Positions 1 to 25,482 of a stretch of 64,000 nucleotides of DNA are shown one piece after another. The notes under the pieces were generated by a model. It was given only the letters and a program-made list of their open reading frames with translations. It searched no databases and was not told where the DNA came from. Origin of the DNA: Strix aluco (lineage: Eukaryota > Chordata > Aves > Strigiformes > Strigidae). Position 1 is the stretch's first letter, and the number at the start of each line of letters is the position of its first letter. Made by a program: the position numbers and the translations under genes. The stretch lies in NCBI RefSeq assembly GCF_031877795.1, contig NC_133971.1, forward strand, positions 47,440,892 to 47,504,891, given 5' to 3'.

Positions 1-2023
1 TCAGTCCAAGTTGAATGAACAGAGTCAGAGAAAAAAATCCCCAAACCATCAGTGTTAATGGCTCCAACGGACTACCTCTCACAATTTTATACTTGGGATC
101 CCCAAACATCAACTCCTCTGCACAAAATTTACTAATTTTTCAGATTGTTTTTTGTTAAAATGTAAGTAAATCCGTTTTTGAGGCACATGTTTGGCAACTC
201 TTACCACATGTGAAAATATCTGTTTACAAGAAGGGACAAAATATATTTGACATACCAAATAGTGAGCTGTTCTTACTACAGTGCAATATCTAATACTGCA
301 AGGATAGTACTTGAATCTTTTTTTCTAGAATAATTGACACCTCCACTATGCTGAATATTTTAGTCACTTCTGTGGTTATACAAATATTGTGGAGTGCTGT
401 GCATGGTACTGTGCGATTATATCAGTTTCAAACTATAATCAACTGTGTCAATGCAGTTACTGTTTAGTATTGTTTTATGCAATGCAGCTCATCTACAAGA
501 TAATGCAGCAAACTTGGTGTAGATGTAAGTGATGGCCAAAACTGCTGACAAGTTTGCAGCAAACAAGGTACTTGTCAAACATCTTTCCTCTCTTTAGATC
601 TAGAAAAATCATGAGAGTGGGGACTAGTAGGAAACTGCTGCATATGGGACTTTGCTATTAAAGTGTTGTGTTCTGTAATAATAATATTCCTTCTTCTGCA
701 AAAATAGCTTTTAGGAAATAAGTGAAATTAAATCTAAGGAGACAGTATATTTGGGGAATTTTTGAATCTGAAATTCTTTGGATGAAAGAAAAAATAAGGT
801 GGGAAAAGATATTTTTGAAACTTAAAACCAAAGTTGTAGAAATAGTTTGGTCCTGTATTTTTTATCCTAAACTGATTTTGCTTCCTTCACCATTATGCTA
901 TTGAACAAGGACAAACAAATAACTTCCTAAAACTAGCAAAAGATCCAACCCTAAAAAAGTTCAGCTTTCATTTGTGCAATTATTTTGTCTCTCCCTCACC
1001 CCCAGGTCAGAGGGTTTACAAATATTTAACTGAATTTTTCTGGGAAAACATGTTATTGAAAAAAATGATTCACTTATATGTTTGGAATTCTTCAAAGGGT
1101 TCTAGCTTGCTATTGCTCCTAGACTTAAAGTAATGCACACCAAGAAATGCAACATGAGTGGAAATACCTGGGGTACTTTTAAAGGAGTTCAGGCAAGCAC
1201 ACTTCAGAATTTGACCTTAACAGCAAGGAATGTCACACATGCTGCAAAATCCGCGTGAAAACAGACTATATTAGCCTATTTGGACTGTCATGGTTAGACT
1301 GCTTTTGAGGTCAGATCTTGCTAAATTGAAATTATCTGGATATTTGAACACAATGCTGCAGACTGTAGCATAGCCATGCCTTTAAACCTGGCATAAATAG
1401 GCAGTAGTAAGTATAACTTATTTTGAATTGGATGTATTACAAAACCAAAATGTGAAACTAACCTGAAAGAGCCAGTTTCCTAATAATTTAGATTCACAAG
1501 TCCTGTGAGCTAACCTAGGTAAATCTTTCTCCCCTTAAGACAATCAGGGAAAGCAAGGAAAGCAAAGCACTTACTTGTTTTGAAATCAGTCTCCTCTTTC
1601 TGACCAGACTAGCAGCTTACCTTCCATTTGAGACTGTATCTCAGAATGTTGTGTCCAGAGATCTCTCTCAGTGCTGCTCTGAAGACCTTCTTATCCCAAT
1701 ATGACTTTGCAGTCTGATTCAACTTCCAAATCCAGATACAAAGCTTACCTTGGGTCAACTGCTCTTGCCTTCAAAGCAATTTTCTCTTGTTATTTCCATG
1801 TTTGATGAGGACTACATTCTTGGAGAGATGGGGCTACTGAAGATGCAGATACTTCTAAAAGATATGCACCTTTCAGTTTCTAATTTTTAATTGCTACTTT
1901 TGAAGTCTTAACTACCTAAATCAGAGATACCATTGGCTACTTGTAATATATTTCTTAGACTTTTGTTAACGGTTTTTGTCAGGAAAATTCTATGTCAATT
2001 ATTATATTTCATTATAAACTGAA
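1..2023. other. AT-rich non-coding DNA
   Basis: No convincing exon, repeat family or CpG cluster is visible here. The only open frames are 60 codons or shorter and look like chance. If human gene order holds, this side of ZNF474 leads towards SNCAIP, but nothing in the sequence itself shows that gene. Confidence 0.6.
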
Positions 2024-2440
2024 ACAGTCTTCTAGTCCAATGTTCCACAGGCTATATTGTAACACAAGGCTGGCCTGAATTTATTCATATTAGACCTATG
2101 CATAATTTTTTTTAAAAAAAGTTCATTAGTTTGGAAAAATCCTGCCACAGATAATCCACTGCAAATCTCTTATTTCTGTGTTTGTCTAGCATCAAATTCC
2201 TGTCTTGGAGATTGTTAAATCTTTTCTTCTGGAAAGAGAGTCTGTAATTTGGATATGTACAGGCAATCAGTAAGGCATTTCATAATCTTTTTTCAAAAAA
2301 TTAAATAGTCTGAGCTCCTGGAGTCCTCACTTGTCAGGTAGATTTTTCAGTTCTATAATCACATCTCTCATTTCAACCCTATGCAGATTATAATAATTTT
2401 TCTTGAACTGTAGATGTCAGAAGTTTTCTAAGAAATACAG
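2024..2440 (-). mobile_element. Ancient CR1/L3-like LINE relic
   Basis: Read on the minus strand, this stretch follows the 3' part of an old amniote CR1/L3-type LINE. Near 2030 it has the reverse of the 3'-terminal 'tctggccttaaaatctatga' zone in eroded form. Further right it has the reverse of the reverse-transcriptase tail: the 'gagctcctggagtcctcac' segment near 2311 and the 'aaccctatgcagatt' to 'cttgaactgtagatgtcaga' segments at 2376-2420 match the usual wording of these elements with many substitutions. No open frame survives. The copy is heavily diverged, much older than the CR1 copies at 46.5 and 56.1 kb. The family is recognised from memory of the consensus pattern, and the exact subfamily is not assigned. 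Confidence 0.65.
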
Positions 2441-5400
2441 ATTTAGGATGAGTCCCTAACCCTTGTGTGCCCTAGAGTCAGTAATATTCTGTGTATGTCA
2501 GTTATGATATTGACTGAGGAGCAAGTGAATAACAGCATGTAAGAATGTAGACAGTCCCTCCTGCAACTTCTTGCAGGGTTTTCCAGGCTTGTAGGTTTTG
2601 CTTCCTAGTGGAACACATGCCCCTGTTGAATCCTGCTTTTGCATGATCCTCCTGTTCTGCACACTGAGGCATGTCTCCAGATATGGCAAACTCATTTGAA
2701 CCCACTTTGGTTGACACAGTTCAGAAATACAGAATTCAAGAAACCCTATCTCACTGACAGTGAAGCACAACTAACCACCTGTGCAGACAGAAGCCCTGAA
2801 GAAAGTACTGATTCAGACAAGACCCTCCCTAGAATTCCTTCTGCATGGACCAGCTCCCTGAACTGGGTAATAAAACCAAACTTAATTCTCAATTATGAAA
2901 TGATATTGTTAAACAAACATAGGCCACAAAAGTTTGTGTGCTATCATAAAAACCTCCAGGAACTAATTTGATTAAGGCATATACGTGTCAACATCTGATC
3001 GATCCCTTAGCTTTTCTGGCTCCATCCTGTATGCATATGGTAGTGCGGGACTTGTCTTCAGTGAGCACAGAATCAAATTTAATGTTTACAAATCCTGAAC
3101 TAAAGCTTAAGCATACAAATTGTCAGAGGTCAGGAGGCAGTGCTGAAAACATAATTTCCGTATGGTGCTATATATTTTCCAGGTCTATGCCATGCGGAGA
3201 GAATTCACAGATCTATGTAGGTTCTCACTATCTTTTAAATAGAAACTGACATTTCATGTACAAATTTTTTGTTCCTCAAGCTGTGGTCTACTAAGTGCTG
3301 GTAGTCTTTAAGAAAAAGGGACCATGAAACTGTTTTGTTAAGGCCTGATAAGCAATTTTTGCTACTACCCTTAAAGGTGTAGGACCTTTTGGAACTTGTA
3401 TGGTAACTAAGGGATTGTGACATTCTCAACTCACTAAACTGTACCACTTTACATACAGTGTTTATCTGCAATTGTGGGTTCTTTCATTAATGTCTGATTT
3501 TTGAAGTCTGCTGATAAATTAATCTAGCTTGACTATGATCTTCAGGATTGCTTTTCTAAAATGTCTAATTTTTTAATTGGAACTGGTAGGTTCAACTGGC
3601 TCAACTGAAACATTAGTCAAGGATTTGATTTATGGTCTGAAAGTGGATGCTCATTTGTTTAATGTGATTGAACTTTGCTTGTCAGTCCATGTTCTGACTT
3701 TCTGTATATTTTGTCCAGGAATAGTTTTAGCTGCTACAGCACATTTGTGGCAAACTAGATGGAATGTCATTGTTTTTGAAGTACAGGAAAACATTTTTCA
3801 GCTCTTTAAATGTGTTGTGCCAGTAGGAAACATGGGATTGAGCTGGAAATCACCATGAGCCAACAGTGGATGAGATAAGGTTAAGTGACAAATCACTAAA
3901 GTATGGAAACAAAGGAAGAAAAGTAGCTCAATTTCTCATTTCCTTTTCCTCTTCTGAAAAAAAGTCAGAGTGATAAATGACAAGCGGTAATGAAAAATGC
4001 TCATAAGAACTTAACTCTGTTGAGAGCAAACCTTTAGGCAGTAAACAAACCTTGCCACAGAACTCACCATCATCATTGGCAGAAACTAACACCAGGGCTG
4101 GTGAGCTCAGCAGAAAAGCTCATGACAGAGTAACCTGGAGATGTGAGTGAGACATCTTGTCAGTGTTTGAAATGGGACAATATGGACTCCCATATTTCTA
4201 CATATTTTGAAGATCATTGTACCCATGGAGGGAAGGGCATGTTACTACCTCTGAGATCTTTCTGAGGGCTGCTGGCTCCTGCTGAGTTCCTGCATGCTCT
4301 GGTCTCACCGCAGCCCTCACAGCCCAATGTTGGCTTGCCTCTGTGAGTGGTAAGGCTCACCATTTCACAGATCCCATGTTAAGTTCAGAACTCAGCTGCA
4401 ATCACCTATAAGCAGAGGCAGCTCTTAATTTGCCAAATCCTCATTTGACTCCCCCAAAGGCTGATATGGAAACCATACTTAAGGCTTATGGCATCAGGAG
4501 CTCCCACACAGCGGTGTTTCTGGGCAAGACAAAACAGCACACTATAAGTACAGTTAATATCAGTACTTTTGTGATTGTTTATAAACACTCTGCTCATCTC
4601 ATGAGGCAGATTTCATTGGGTTTTGGGATAATAATCCAGAAAATAAAAAGTAGACAAGAATAGCGCTGACAACGAAACACAGGAAAATTGTTCTTGGTGA
4701 AACTTCTGACAGATCTAAAATCACCAGGAATCTGAGTCCAACTTTCAGAATGACACAGAGACTCTGACATCTGAATTCCACCAAAAATCAGGGCTAAATT
4801 TTTAGTACCAAATACTGCAATGACTGCAAAGACTGTTTAGTTTCTTTAAAACATGTTTCTGCTCTTGAAGTGACTGTAATGAATCTTGATGACCCAGTGA
4901 GTCAGATGTAGCCAAAAAATGCTTATCATGTCTGACAAAAGGAAGAGGGATCCAAGAAGAAGAAGAAGAGGGGACACAAAGGTGAGATTGCATGACTTCC
5001 ATAACTCTCCCATTACCAAGCTGCTCATCAGTGGGACAGCACTTGATGTGAATTACTACAGCCTCCAGGGTTTTGCAGCATATGTTGCCTGCCAACAGCT
5101 CCTAGAAGCCAGTCTAGTTATCACAAACTAGTGCATGCCCCTGTTCTTCTTTCCTCAGGCCACATGCCTTCTCCCAGTCAAAAGGAGGAGGGATGGCACC
5201 AGTCCACCAGTGACTTTCCTTACATTGGAGACACTAACAAGGACAGATGTGTGGGGTTTACACAGCTTTGCATTGTAGAACAGAAACTGAACCTTTGACT
5301 CCTGAAGATATCTATCTCCAGACAATTCTCATTCTGAAGATGAAAGGGCTGCTGAGGTGCCATTGATTGTTTTGGAAATTATTTTCACCAAAGAATGCTG

Positions 5401-7339
5401 GTACCTCTCCCAGTCTGAATTAACAGCCTGCCAGGGCTGGAGCCAGGAGCATTCCTCTAATAACAGAACAATGATATTACTTCTTATTTCACTTACACCA
5501 CAAATCACACAGCTTGATAGCTTGGAAAAGAAAAGTTGCTAGTACCCATATTTCATTTTAGTGTGTATAAAGACATCCACTTCATCTGATTTGTAAGTAC
5601 AATAGTAAGTGTGAATGCTCTAAGAAGTTACATCAGTCCCAGAATACATAATGGTTAGCTCTAAGCCTTAAGCCTGAAGGTGAAAACATACATGAAGTAC
5701 AGTTTCTTTCATGGTATCAGGAAGCCTAGATTGCTGGTTAACAACTTGTACTGGCTTTTGTCATACCTTTTGAATAACCTCACTGACTACTTAATAAAAC
5801 ACTTCAAAATAGGTAATATAATAACAAAAACTGCTCTCTGCTCTACCTTATTAAAGTATTACTTCCTTCATGTATTTAACCTATTCACTGATGTGTTTTG
5901 ACACTGATTCTGCTACGTAACATAATAGCATTTTTCAAAACAGCACATTCAAACACCTTCCCCACTGCTTTCTTGTATAATATCTACCCTTCTTGCCCAT
6001 ACTGGCACTCTGTCATGGTCACATTTGGCACAGAGAGCAGGGTGGTATTTTATTCCAGCCACCTGACACACCATGCTTGTTTTGACTTGACATAAAAATA
6101 TGTTTTCTTCTACCAAGTTCATGACAAAGATGTGCTCCTCTGACTTATAAAATTTTTTGCATGATTAGTTTATTGAGCTGAGGATAAATCACATGGTCAG
6201 TATCATTCTTAAGCAAGAAATGTTCCAATAAGAGGGTACTTTTGGGTGTTTTCTAAAAACAGCCAGTCCCTTTCACCCCATGGCTGGATCCCTTTATATG
6301 GGAATGTTTTACTTGTAGCAGTCAAGGGCTTCATGAGCTGCACTGTCCCACAAGGATGTGAACACTGGAGTACTTCATGGTTTTAAACTCTGAGTGGGAG
6401 TCAGTGAATAGTCTTGTGCCAAAGATGGGCAAGGACACAAAAAACCCCCTCAAAACCAACAAACTCAAAGCAGCTAGTTGGTTTCTCTGATTAGTCAAGT
6501 TCAGCTGGAGGTCCTTATACTAACTAGAAAAGTCTTTGATAGAGGGGAAACAATATTTTCAAAGAATTATTTTTCCTGGTCAGCATCACTCTGGCTTTGC
6601 TTCCACTGAGATTCAATGAGTTACTCCTCATTGAAACTTGCATTTCCTAAAAGTTGTCTGAAGCTTCAGTTTCTGAAACAGTAAGTGAATACATTCACTG
6701 ATCAAGGGACAAGTAGCCTAATATCCCTGTGGACAAGGGAGCTGCAGACATTATACCATCTCTCCCTGTCTCACTGATCTGTTGAAAACAAGACCATGAG
6801 ATGGATTCCTGTGGGATACTCTCTTGGGGATCTCTGCAGTGAAAGATCCCTAAGAGCTATGGGTTATCTCTTTCTGTCCTTCACTGAATAGAAAAAAGAA
6901 AACACATGGCATGTAAAATGGGAAATGCATACAGAAGGCCCAACTTCTTTCAAAGGTCCAGATAGCTAAATCTGAAAGGCTGTGAAAGGAGTGGGGCTGA
7001 AGAACATCCCGCATTTGACAAACAGAGATGAAGACAGCACAGTGATTCAGAAAACAGCCTGGGAGGATTCTTCATTTGGGTTCTCCTGAACCCAGCAAAG
7101 CACAGGATCAGGAGAAGGAAGATGACAGTTAACATTACTTTCAAGTATTCTTATGCCATCCATCCCAAACTGTGGTTTCTAGGTGACACTACCTGAACGA
7201 CAGAAATGAGGAGACATTTTTGCTACTGCTGAGCTAATAAGTCACCATATTTGACCTTACACTACAGTAGCAACTGCTGATTTTACTCTAGAGGCTTTTG
7301 GATCATGTGATCTGATGACACACTGCAGTTTTGATGTTC
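2441..7339. other. Non-coding DNA downstream of ZNF474
   Basis: AT-rich DNA with only short chance reading frames and a short (GAA)n-like purine run near 4950-4972. No exon of a known family was recognised on either strand. Confidence 0.55.
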
Positions 7340-7357
7340 ATGGCTCTCCATCTGGAT

Positions 7358-7363
7358 TTTATT
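7358..7363 (-). terminator. Polyadenylation signal AATAAA for ZNF474
   Basis: TTTATT on the plus strand reads AATAAA on the minus strand, about 107 bases after the ZNF474 stop codon. This is a normal distance for a short 3' UTR. Cleavage would be expected about 10-30 bases further, near 7330-7348. Confidence 0.6.
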
Positions 7364-7392
7364 TCTCTCATGGTTTGGCTGAAAGGTATGGG

Positions 7393-7460
7393 TATATGTG
7401 TGTGTATTCATACACACACGCACACACACGCGCGTGTGAGCATGCATGCATATGTGTGTT
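7393..7460. repeat. (TG/CA)n microsatellite with hairpin
   Basis: Alternating TG, CA and CG dinucleotides lie just after the ZNF474 stop, inside its predicted 3' UTR. Positions 7398-7419 form a perfect 10-bp inverted repeat (GTGTGTGTAT, loop TC, ATACACACAC). The alternating purine-pyrimidine CACGCGCGTGTG part could also adopt Z-DNA. Confidence 0.85.
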
Positions 7461-7469
7461 ACATCCACT

Positions 7470-19067
<11,598 letters not shown>

Positions 19068-19779
19068 CTACACATAAAGGGCTTGGGAAAGTCTGTTATT
19101 CAGCATGACACTCCATCTTCTTAATTCAGTTTCATGGGCCAGAATATACCAGGGGCTTCAAAGCTGGAAAACTGCACCTAATGGCCATTTCAGTAGGGAA
19201 AGAGGGTTTCTGTGTGGTTCTGTTTTGCCTTTTGGTTTTACATGATCCTGCAACAAATTAAATCAGTACATATTAATAAACACTATCTCTCTTGTTAAGG
19301 TTACCAACCAATGGTTTATCACAAGAATCAGTTTACCTTACTACTTTGTTATATTTTTAAATAGCAGACAAATAACATCAAATATATCCTACCCCTAACG
19401 ATCAGCTCAACAATGTAAATCTGAAAAATTTTAGTCTCACAGGGTGTAAAGTCATGAAGGACATGAAAGAAGATAGGTTTGCGTGAACTGAAGCTGCTGA
19501 AATACGTGCAATTTTGAGTACAATCAATATGCTTTATTTTCAGTTATTGACAAGAACTGATATTTCTGACACAGTCTTTAATTTCTAAGCCATTTATGTT
19601 GATAGTTAAATATAATTTTCCTGTCTCAAGAGTAATGAAAATAAGTCCCTTACTAGAGGGATATTAATGTCCAAAGGGACAATCAGCAAGGAAAATGTTT
19701 CTGGTCTGTAGGTTAAAGGAAATGATTAGATCTCTTTACACAGCACTCGTGAGGTGATGTCTCAAATTCTCTGACCTGT

Positions 19780-19907
19780 TTTGATTCTCCCAGTACAGGA
19801 GAGATATTAATAAAATGGATCAATAAGTTTATCAATAGGGGCTACTTTGGGGGCTGAAGCACATGCCATATGAGGAGAAGTTAAGGGCACTGTGTTTGTT
19901 TAGTCTC
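19780..19907 (+). mobile_element. CR1 fragment (end of ORF2)
   Basis: The plus strand matches the late part of the CR1 ORF2 coding region. 'ctcccagtacaggagaga' corresponds to the (S)PQYKKD zone, and 'gggctgaagcacatgccatatgaggagaag' plus 'tttgtttagtctc' to LEHMPYEEKLR...LFSL. The piece is truncated at both ends and interrupted by stops, with no 3' terminus. It lies opposite in sense to ZNF474. Confidence 0.75.
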
Positions 19908-22900
19908 AAAAACACATTGCTAAATATATTTCAGTTTTTCAATTTGCAGTTTATCCCTGTATACAGACAACTTTGTGTTGTATCACTTAAAAGTTCACTT
20001 CTCACAGAGACAATCTTTTGTGCAGGTCCTCCAAGGATCAGAAAATAAAATTCAGACTGTAAGCATGTTATGGTAGAGGCTATCGTTTTATTGCAAGAAT
20101 ACAAAATAACTAGCAGGCTATCTTTGGTCATAAGCAAGCAAGAGGCTGCATAGACAGGTGACTGCCAAGGACAGCAAGGTCACCGTTGTCTACTTTATCT
20201 ATAATAGAAGAAAGAACTGATTATTGCTTATTTTGCCACCAAGGATAGGATAAAGGTAAAATGGCCACTGCTCTTCCTTTGACTTAAAAGTCACCTTGCT
20301 CTTACCGAATATTCCAAACATTATCTCAACCCTGCCACGCTTTTAGGGGGTTCCTATCTCCCAAATTTATCTGCCCAGAGATCCCACTGTCCCATCTCAG
20401 GTCACTTTGCTGCTGCTGCCAACCAACCTGGATCTGCTCTGAACTACTCTTCTGTCATGTCACCGCCTCTGAATCCAGGGGCTGAATTTTACTAGACCTA
20501 AGGGTGAGGACAGTTTTAGCATCACCCTTCAGATGACAAACTTAAACTTTGCCTGTGCCACTAAGAAGCATTGAGCTGATTCTCTCATAAATATTCTAGG
20601 GGATACTTTAAGGACATAGGCAACCATGAAAAAGCAATTTGTCAGTAGGTTCACATGATTAATCCTCCTCTTTCCAGCTACAGAAAGATGTTTAGATTGC
20701 TGCATTCACACTGCTTGCTTAATTATTCACAGAGTTGCATATTCCAGCGACACTTGTGACACTCGTTTTACAAAATCTCTCCTGAAGCTCAGATTTGTTT
20801 GTATGCAAATTGGAAGATGTGAAGACCATCAGAGCCAATCTGTGATTTGTACTGGAATAAATCTCTGCAAAGAAGTATGTTGTTGTTAGCTGTTAAGAAT
20901 AGAATTCTTGAGGGACATTATACTTTGCACTCAAAATTAACACCTCCTCTAAAACTCTATTAGATAACTGCAGTCTGTGGAAAAATATAGTAAAGTACAA
21001 GGCTGTAGATCCTCTTATGTCTGAAGCGTGTGTATAGTGCGTGTTAAAGGATACACAAAACTGTAGCACTGGAATTTTAGTGTCAGGAATCAAGAAATCT
21101 TTTTTTGTCTGACTTATACAGTGTATAATTGTGAAATATCCAGTAGAAAAGCATACTACAAACTAACAAAAAATCAAAGATTATAAGCAATTTGGAAAGT
21201 AACAATTAATAATACTTGGGCAGCTAGCTGGCATCAAATTAGTGCTATCCCATTTTAACGAAATAACTTTTGCCCTCACCAGCAATGTTCCCTTAATACA
21301 GAAAACTTTGCTAACTGTGTAGAAAGTATTACAAAAGCTATTTGTACAACAAATCCCAAAGCCTTTCCCTTGTTTTCCTTTTAGAAGGCCTAAATTTTCT
21401 GATCGTAACTTTACAGAAAGCTGATCACTCTGTACCACAACTTGCCACTGAAGGAGTTTGCCAGTTTTGACCAGGTCATGCATTCAGTTAGGTGCATGGT
21501 TCAACAGTATGTGAAATTTTAATTGCAAACTAGCATTGAGGCTACTCTACTGCAAGGCCCTTTCAAAGACTGGGAGATTTTCCAAGGAGGGTGGCCTGTT
21601 GCATGAATCTAAGTTGGGAAGTAGCCAAGCTCTTTAGGATGATGAAGGGAACAGAGAGCCAGGGAAACATTAAAGGGTCGTGAAGTCAGGGGAGATAAGG
21701 GTTATTGGAGGGTCACGGAAAGGGAACATCAGAAAGTTCAGCTATGTTTCTGGGAACTTCTGAACTTTGCAAGGTCCTATTTATGTCCTATTTATTGATT
21801 TATGTCAGAACGATACTTTCTGCTACCTGAGAGGATTCTTAAAGAAACAGTGAATATTGAACTGCCTGCCACATGAAGAATGTTAGGTGACTAAATCTGT
21901 TACCCTTACGAATGAATCAGTCAGTAAAAGATGCTATAAACAACCTATTAACAGTATAACCTATTGTTGGACTTCCAAGCTTGCTATTGTAAATACTTCA
22001 TAAGAGAATTATGCTTCCTTGTGGGGATTACACCACTTGGTCTACATTTATTCCTGCCAAGTTGACCATTATTATTTGGAAACTTCCTATAAATTTAGTG
22101 TGAAATGAAAAGGCATATGAGCAGTTCAAATCTTCTTTTCTCAAGCTCAGTGGTAAAGATGTGGAAGTAAATCAGGACTGCGATTTGATATTTCTTTTCA
22201 AAACATAAAACTTCCTTACTTTTTGTCTTTTAAAAATGTTGCAACATGTTATTTAATAAAGTGGGAAGGTACAGTTCATCATTGCATATAGCTGTAGGAA
22301 AACATTCCTCTCCTCTGAGGTTCCACTGAGTACAATACTTAAAAAACAATCTCATGAACTGCAGTGACAGGGCACTTACAACTAATGGGTGAGTTGAAGT
22401 TAGTTAAAAGCGAGTGAAATACTATGTCTAGTTAAGCATCAGGCTGAGAGCTTCATTTCATCCAAAATAGAACAGAATGACAGGAGTGCAAATAGCTCAG
22501 TACATCTCTTACCTTCTTGTCCTGAAGAGGGAACTGGAACCTTGCACACTGTTTTTTAAGCTTATACTAACCAGAAATTGCAACAATAGCATTGTTATAC
22601 ATGCTTCAGTAATGCTGCCTGCCCTTAGGTGCCATGTGTGATTTAACCTATACAGGCAAGTGGAAAATTCTTCCCTGAAATGGCTTTTTTATGTCTTCTT
22701 TCATGTCAGTGTTGGAACTTGGAAGAAAATTTGACACATACGTTTCCTATTTCCTGTATGCATCCCATTTCTGAGGAGTGACCCTCTCTGTTTTTCATCT
22801 CTCTTGATTCTCTCATATAAACAATTCCTCAAAACCCATTATAAGGTCATTTTATAAGCCTGGATCCCTTGACCGATTTGAACAAAACATACTTGCACTA

Positions 22901-25447
22901 GCTGGGGGATTAAATTGGCTGTTTCCAGTGAATCCTCAACACTACTGCTTTTGACTTAGCTAGAATTCCACAAGGAGACCACTCAGTTGAAAAAAACAGA
23001 GTCTACCTTATGAAAGAACACATTGCATGAAGCCTTCTGCTGTCAGGACACAACCGTTCAATGGACAAAATACAGGAACAGTTGTGACAATTCGGGGAAT
23101 CTGTTTATGTACAGTTTATGAATGCTGACTGATACCACAGCCTCTTCATGTGCAGCTGTATCAGACTGTAAACTCCATTTAAACTATATGGCTGGCTTAC
23201 TGTCACTGATCCCATCTGCCAGCATAGAAAGGGACAAGACGAATCCTTGTACGAGATAAACACAGAGCTAAAACAAAGGTCACAGAGCTTTCAAGCACAT
23301 ACATCTCAGAGAAATACTCCTTGGACATGCTTGACTCCCTCTAAAAGCAGAGACAATTTGCACATCTGGATTTAGAAGGGAGAACCACAAACAAGCAAAA
23401 TAAATAGTGGGAATAACTGATTTCTTTACTTTTTTTAAAACAGTGCCTGATAAAGCTATGAAAAGGAACTATATAAAGTGCTTGCTTGAGGTGGCAGCGG
23501 CTTACATCCAGGAAGCTCTTTGGAGATGTCATCTATAATTGGGAAGTGCTTACAAAATTAGGACTCGCATAACAGTTATGAGGATATCTGCGTGGGTTGC
23601 TGTGCCTGAGGAAGTGTATGACAGACCACAGAGATACATTAAATGAAGGAGGAAACATATGGCTCCAAAACGGTGGCATCCAAATACAACAGCCTGGTGG
23701 AAGCCCAGCTACAGATCAGGCTGTCAGTGTCAAAAAAGAATAAACTAATTTTAGCTTGCAAAAAGATACTTGTTAGTCCAGTATCTCAGATTCAAGAGTT
23801 CCTAGCTGTGTAAGCCTTATTTATGCAAACCCCCACTTCACTCCAAGAAGTTTTCCCTTTGTTTGCCTTCAATACCACACTTGATGCTGTATACTCATTC
23901 TGCCTGTTCATCACTTGGTGCTTGAAGTCATAAACTTTCTGTTTGTTGTTATGTGGGTCATTTAATAAAGGTGATTCATGTAAATTGGACTAAATTCACA
24001 AGTATTCTAAAATCAAAGTTATTTCAGTTGTAATACCTAACTTCATTGTTACATAAATTTAAAATGTCTCAACCAGTTTTAAATGCCCTCTTGCACTATA
24101 ATAGTACCCAGAGATCCTAGTTTCTCAATCTGGGCTGGACTGTATAAAAAGACAAAGGAGAACAACTCAGTCTAAGAGGACAAAAGATAGAGAGAGATGA
24201 GTGATCTGCTGAGCATAACACAGTGAGTCAGAAAGAGAAGGAAATTAATCTAGATTTTCTAGTGCCCCAACACTAAATCTGTCCAGTCACAGGATTTTCT
24301 AAGGCTGATTCCTAATTTTACAGTCAAGGTAAAGGTAAGTCTTTCTCTCCATTTTACTGGGTTTTCATTATATTAGCATATAAAAAAGGTGTCAGAAAGG
24401 ACCAAACTGACATCCTGTGTTGAGTGCCAAAAAGCGTTGCTTCAGGCTTTTTCCAAATAAAATGTTTTCTGTGAAGCTTCCCATTATTTTTTAGGGGAAA
24501 ACAAATGAAATTAAACCAACATCTTAAGCTGTATTTTCTCTTGTGCTAAATATTGTTTTGTACTGCTCAATTATAAATCATTTTAGAAATCTGTTAAGAC
24601 AAAGGTTTTAAACATAAGTTGGACAAAAATATTGGATAATTTATAGTATCTTACTGTCAGATCGGTTTTTCACTGAAAGATAAAAGGAAAAAACATTCTT
24701 ATGTTTCCAACAACATTTTTAGCAAATTAACCACACATTAAAACCCTCGCATTTTTCCAGCTCAGCGCTGCATTTTCTCCACATTTTCCTGGCTGGAGGA
24801 GCCTCCTATGATTAGTCCTAGAGACTAATCTCTTCTTTTGGTCATGTGAAAAGCATAATCTATTATTTGATTTAAACTTAACTAAAGACCACTGAGATGT
24901 AGGAAAGCCATAGTTTTCTACATCAGGATGCATTATCTCTGCTATCTTATCACAACGACCCATGGTTTTGTGCATCCTTCTATCTCAAGAAGCAATTTGC
25001 AAATTCTGAACATAGAAATATTGGCATGTACCCCCACTTCTGGCAGCTCCAAGACTTTGTAATTCTGTAAAATCTAACATCACAGCAGCCTGGCTTAAAT
25101 ATCTTATGAGTAATGCACACTCAGAAACATCCAAGTATGAAGTTTGTTCCATCAGAGGATCAGCTGCACGTATAGCAGTACCTTCTCCTCCATCCTGTCT
25201 GCAGCCCAGAGGCTGTTGGTTAAATCTTCATTAATCATGGATGCAGCCAGCTGAAAGGACAAGGCAAGGATACTCCAAACCAAATACTCCAGGTTAAAAA
25301 GCCACTGTTTTCTGATGTGTACAAATGGGCTAGAACTGCCTAGGAGCTTTCTAAAAAACATTTTTTCCCCCTGTTTAAAGTCTCAGTTTAAACTTTCTTC
25401 AAAGATGTACCAGTATCAATTACACAAGAGTAAGAGAGAAATCACAT

Positions 25448-25482
25448 GTGTGTGTCTGTGTCTGTGAGTGTGCGCGTGCGCA
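25448..25482. repeat. TG-rich microsatellite
   Basis: Imperfect TG repeats with interspersed TC and CG (gtgtgtgtctgtgtctgtga...gtgcgcgtgcgc). Confidence 0.8.
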
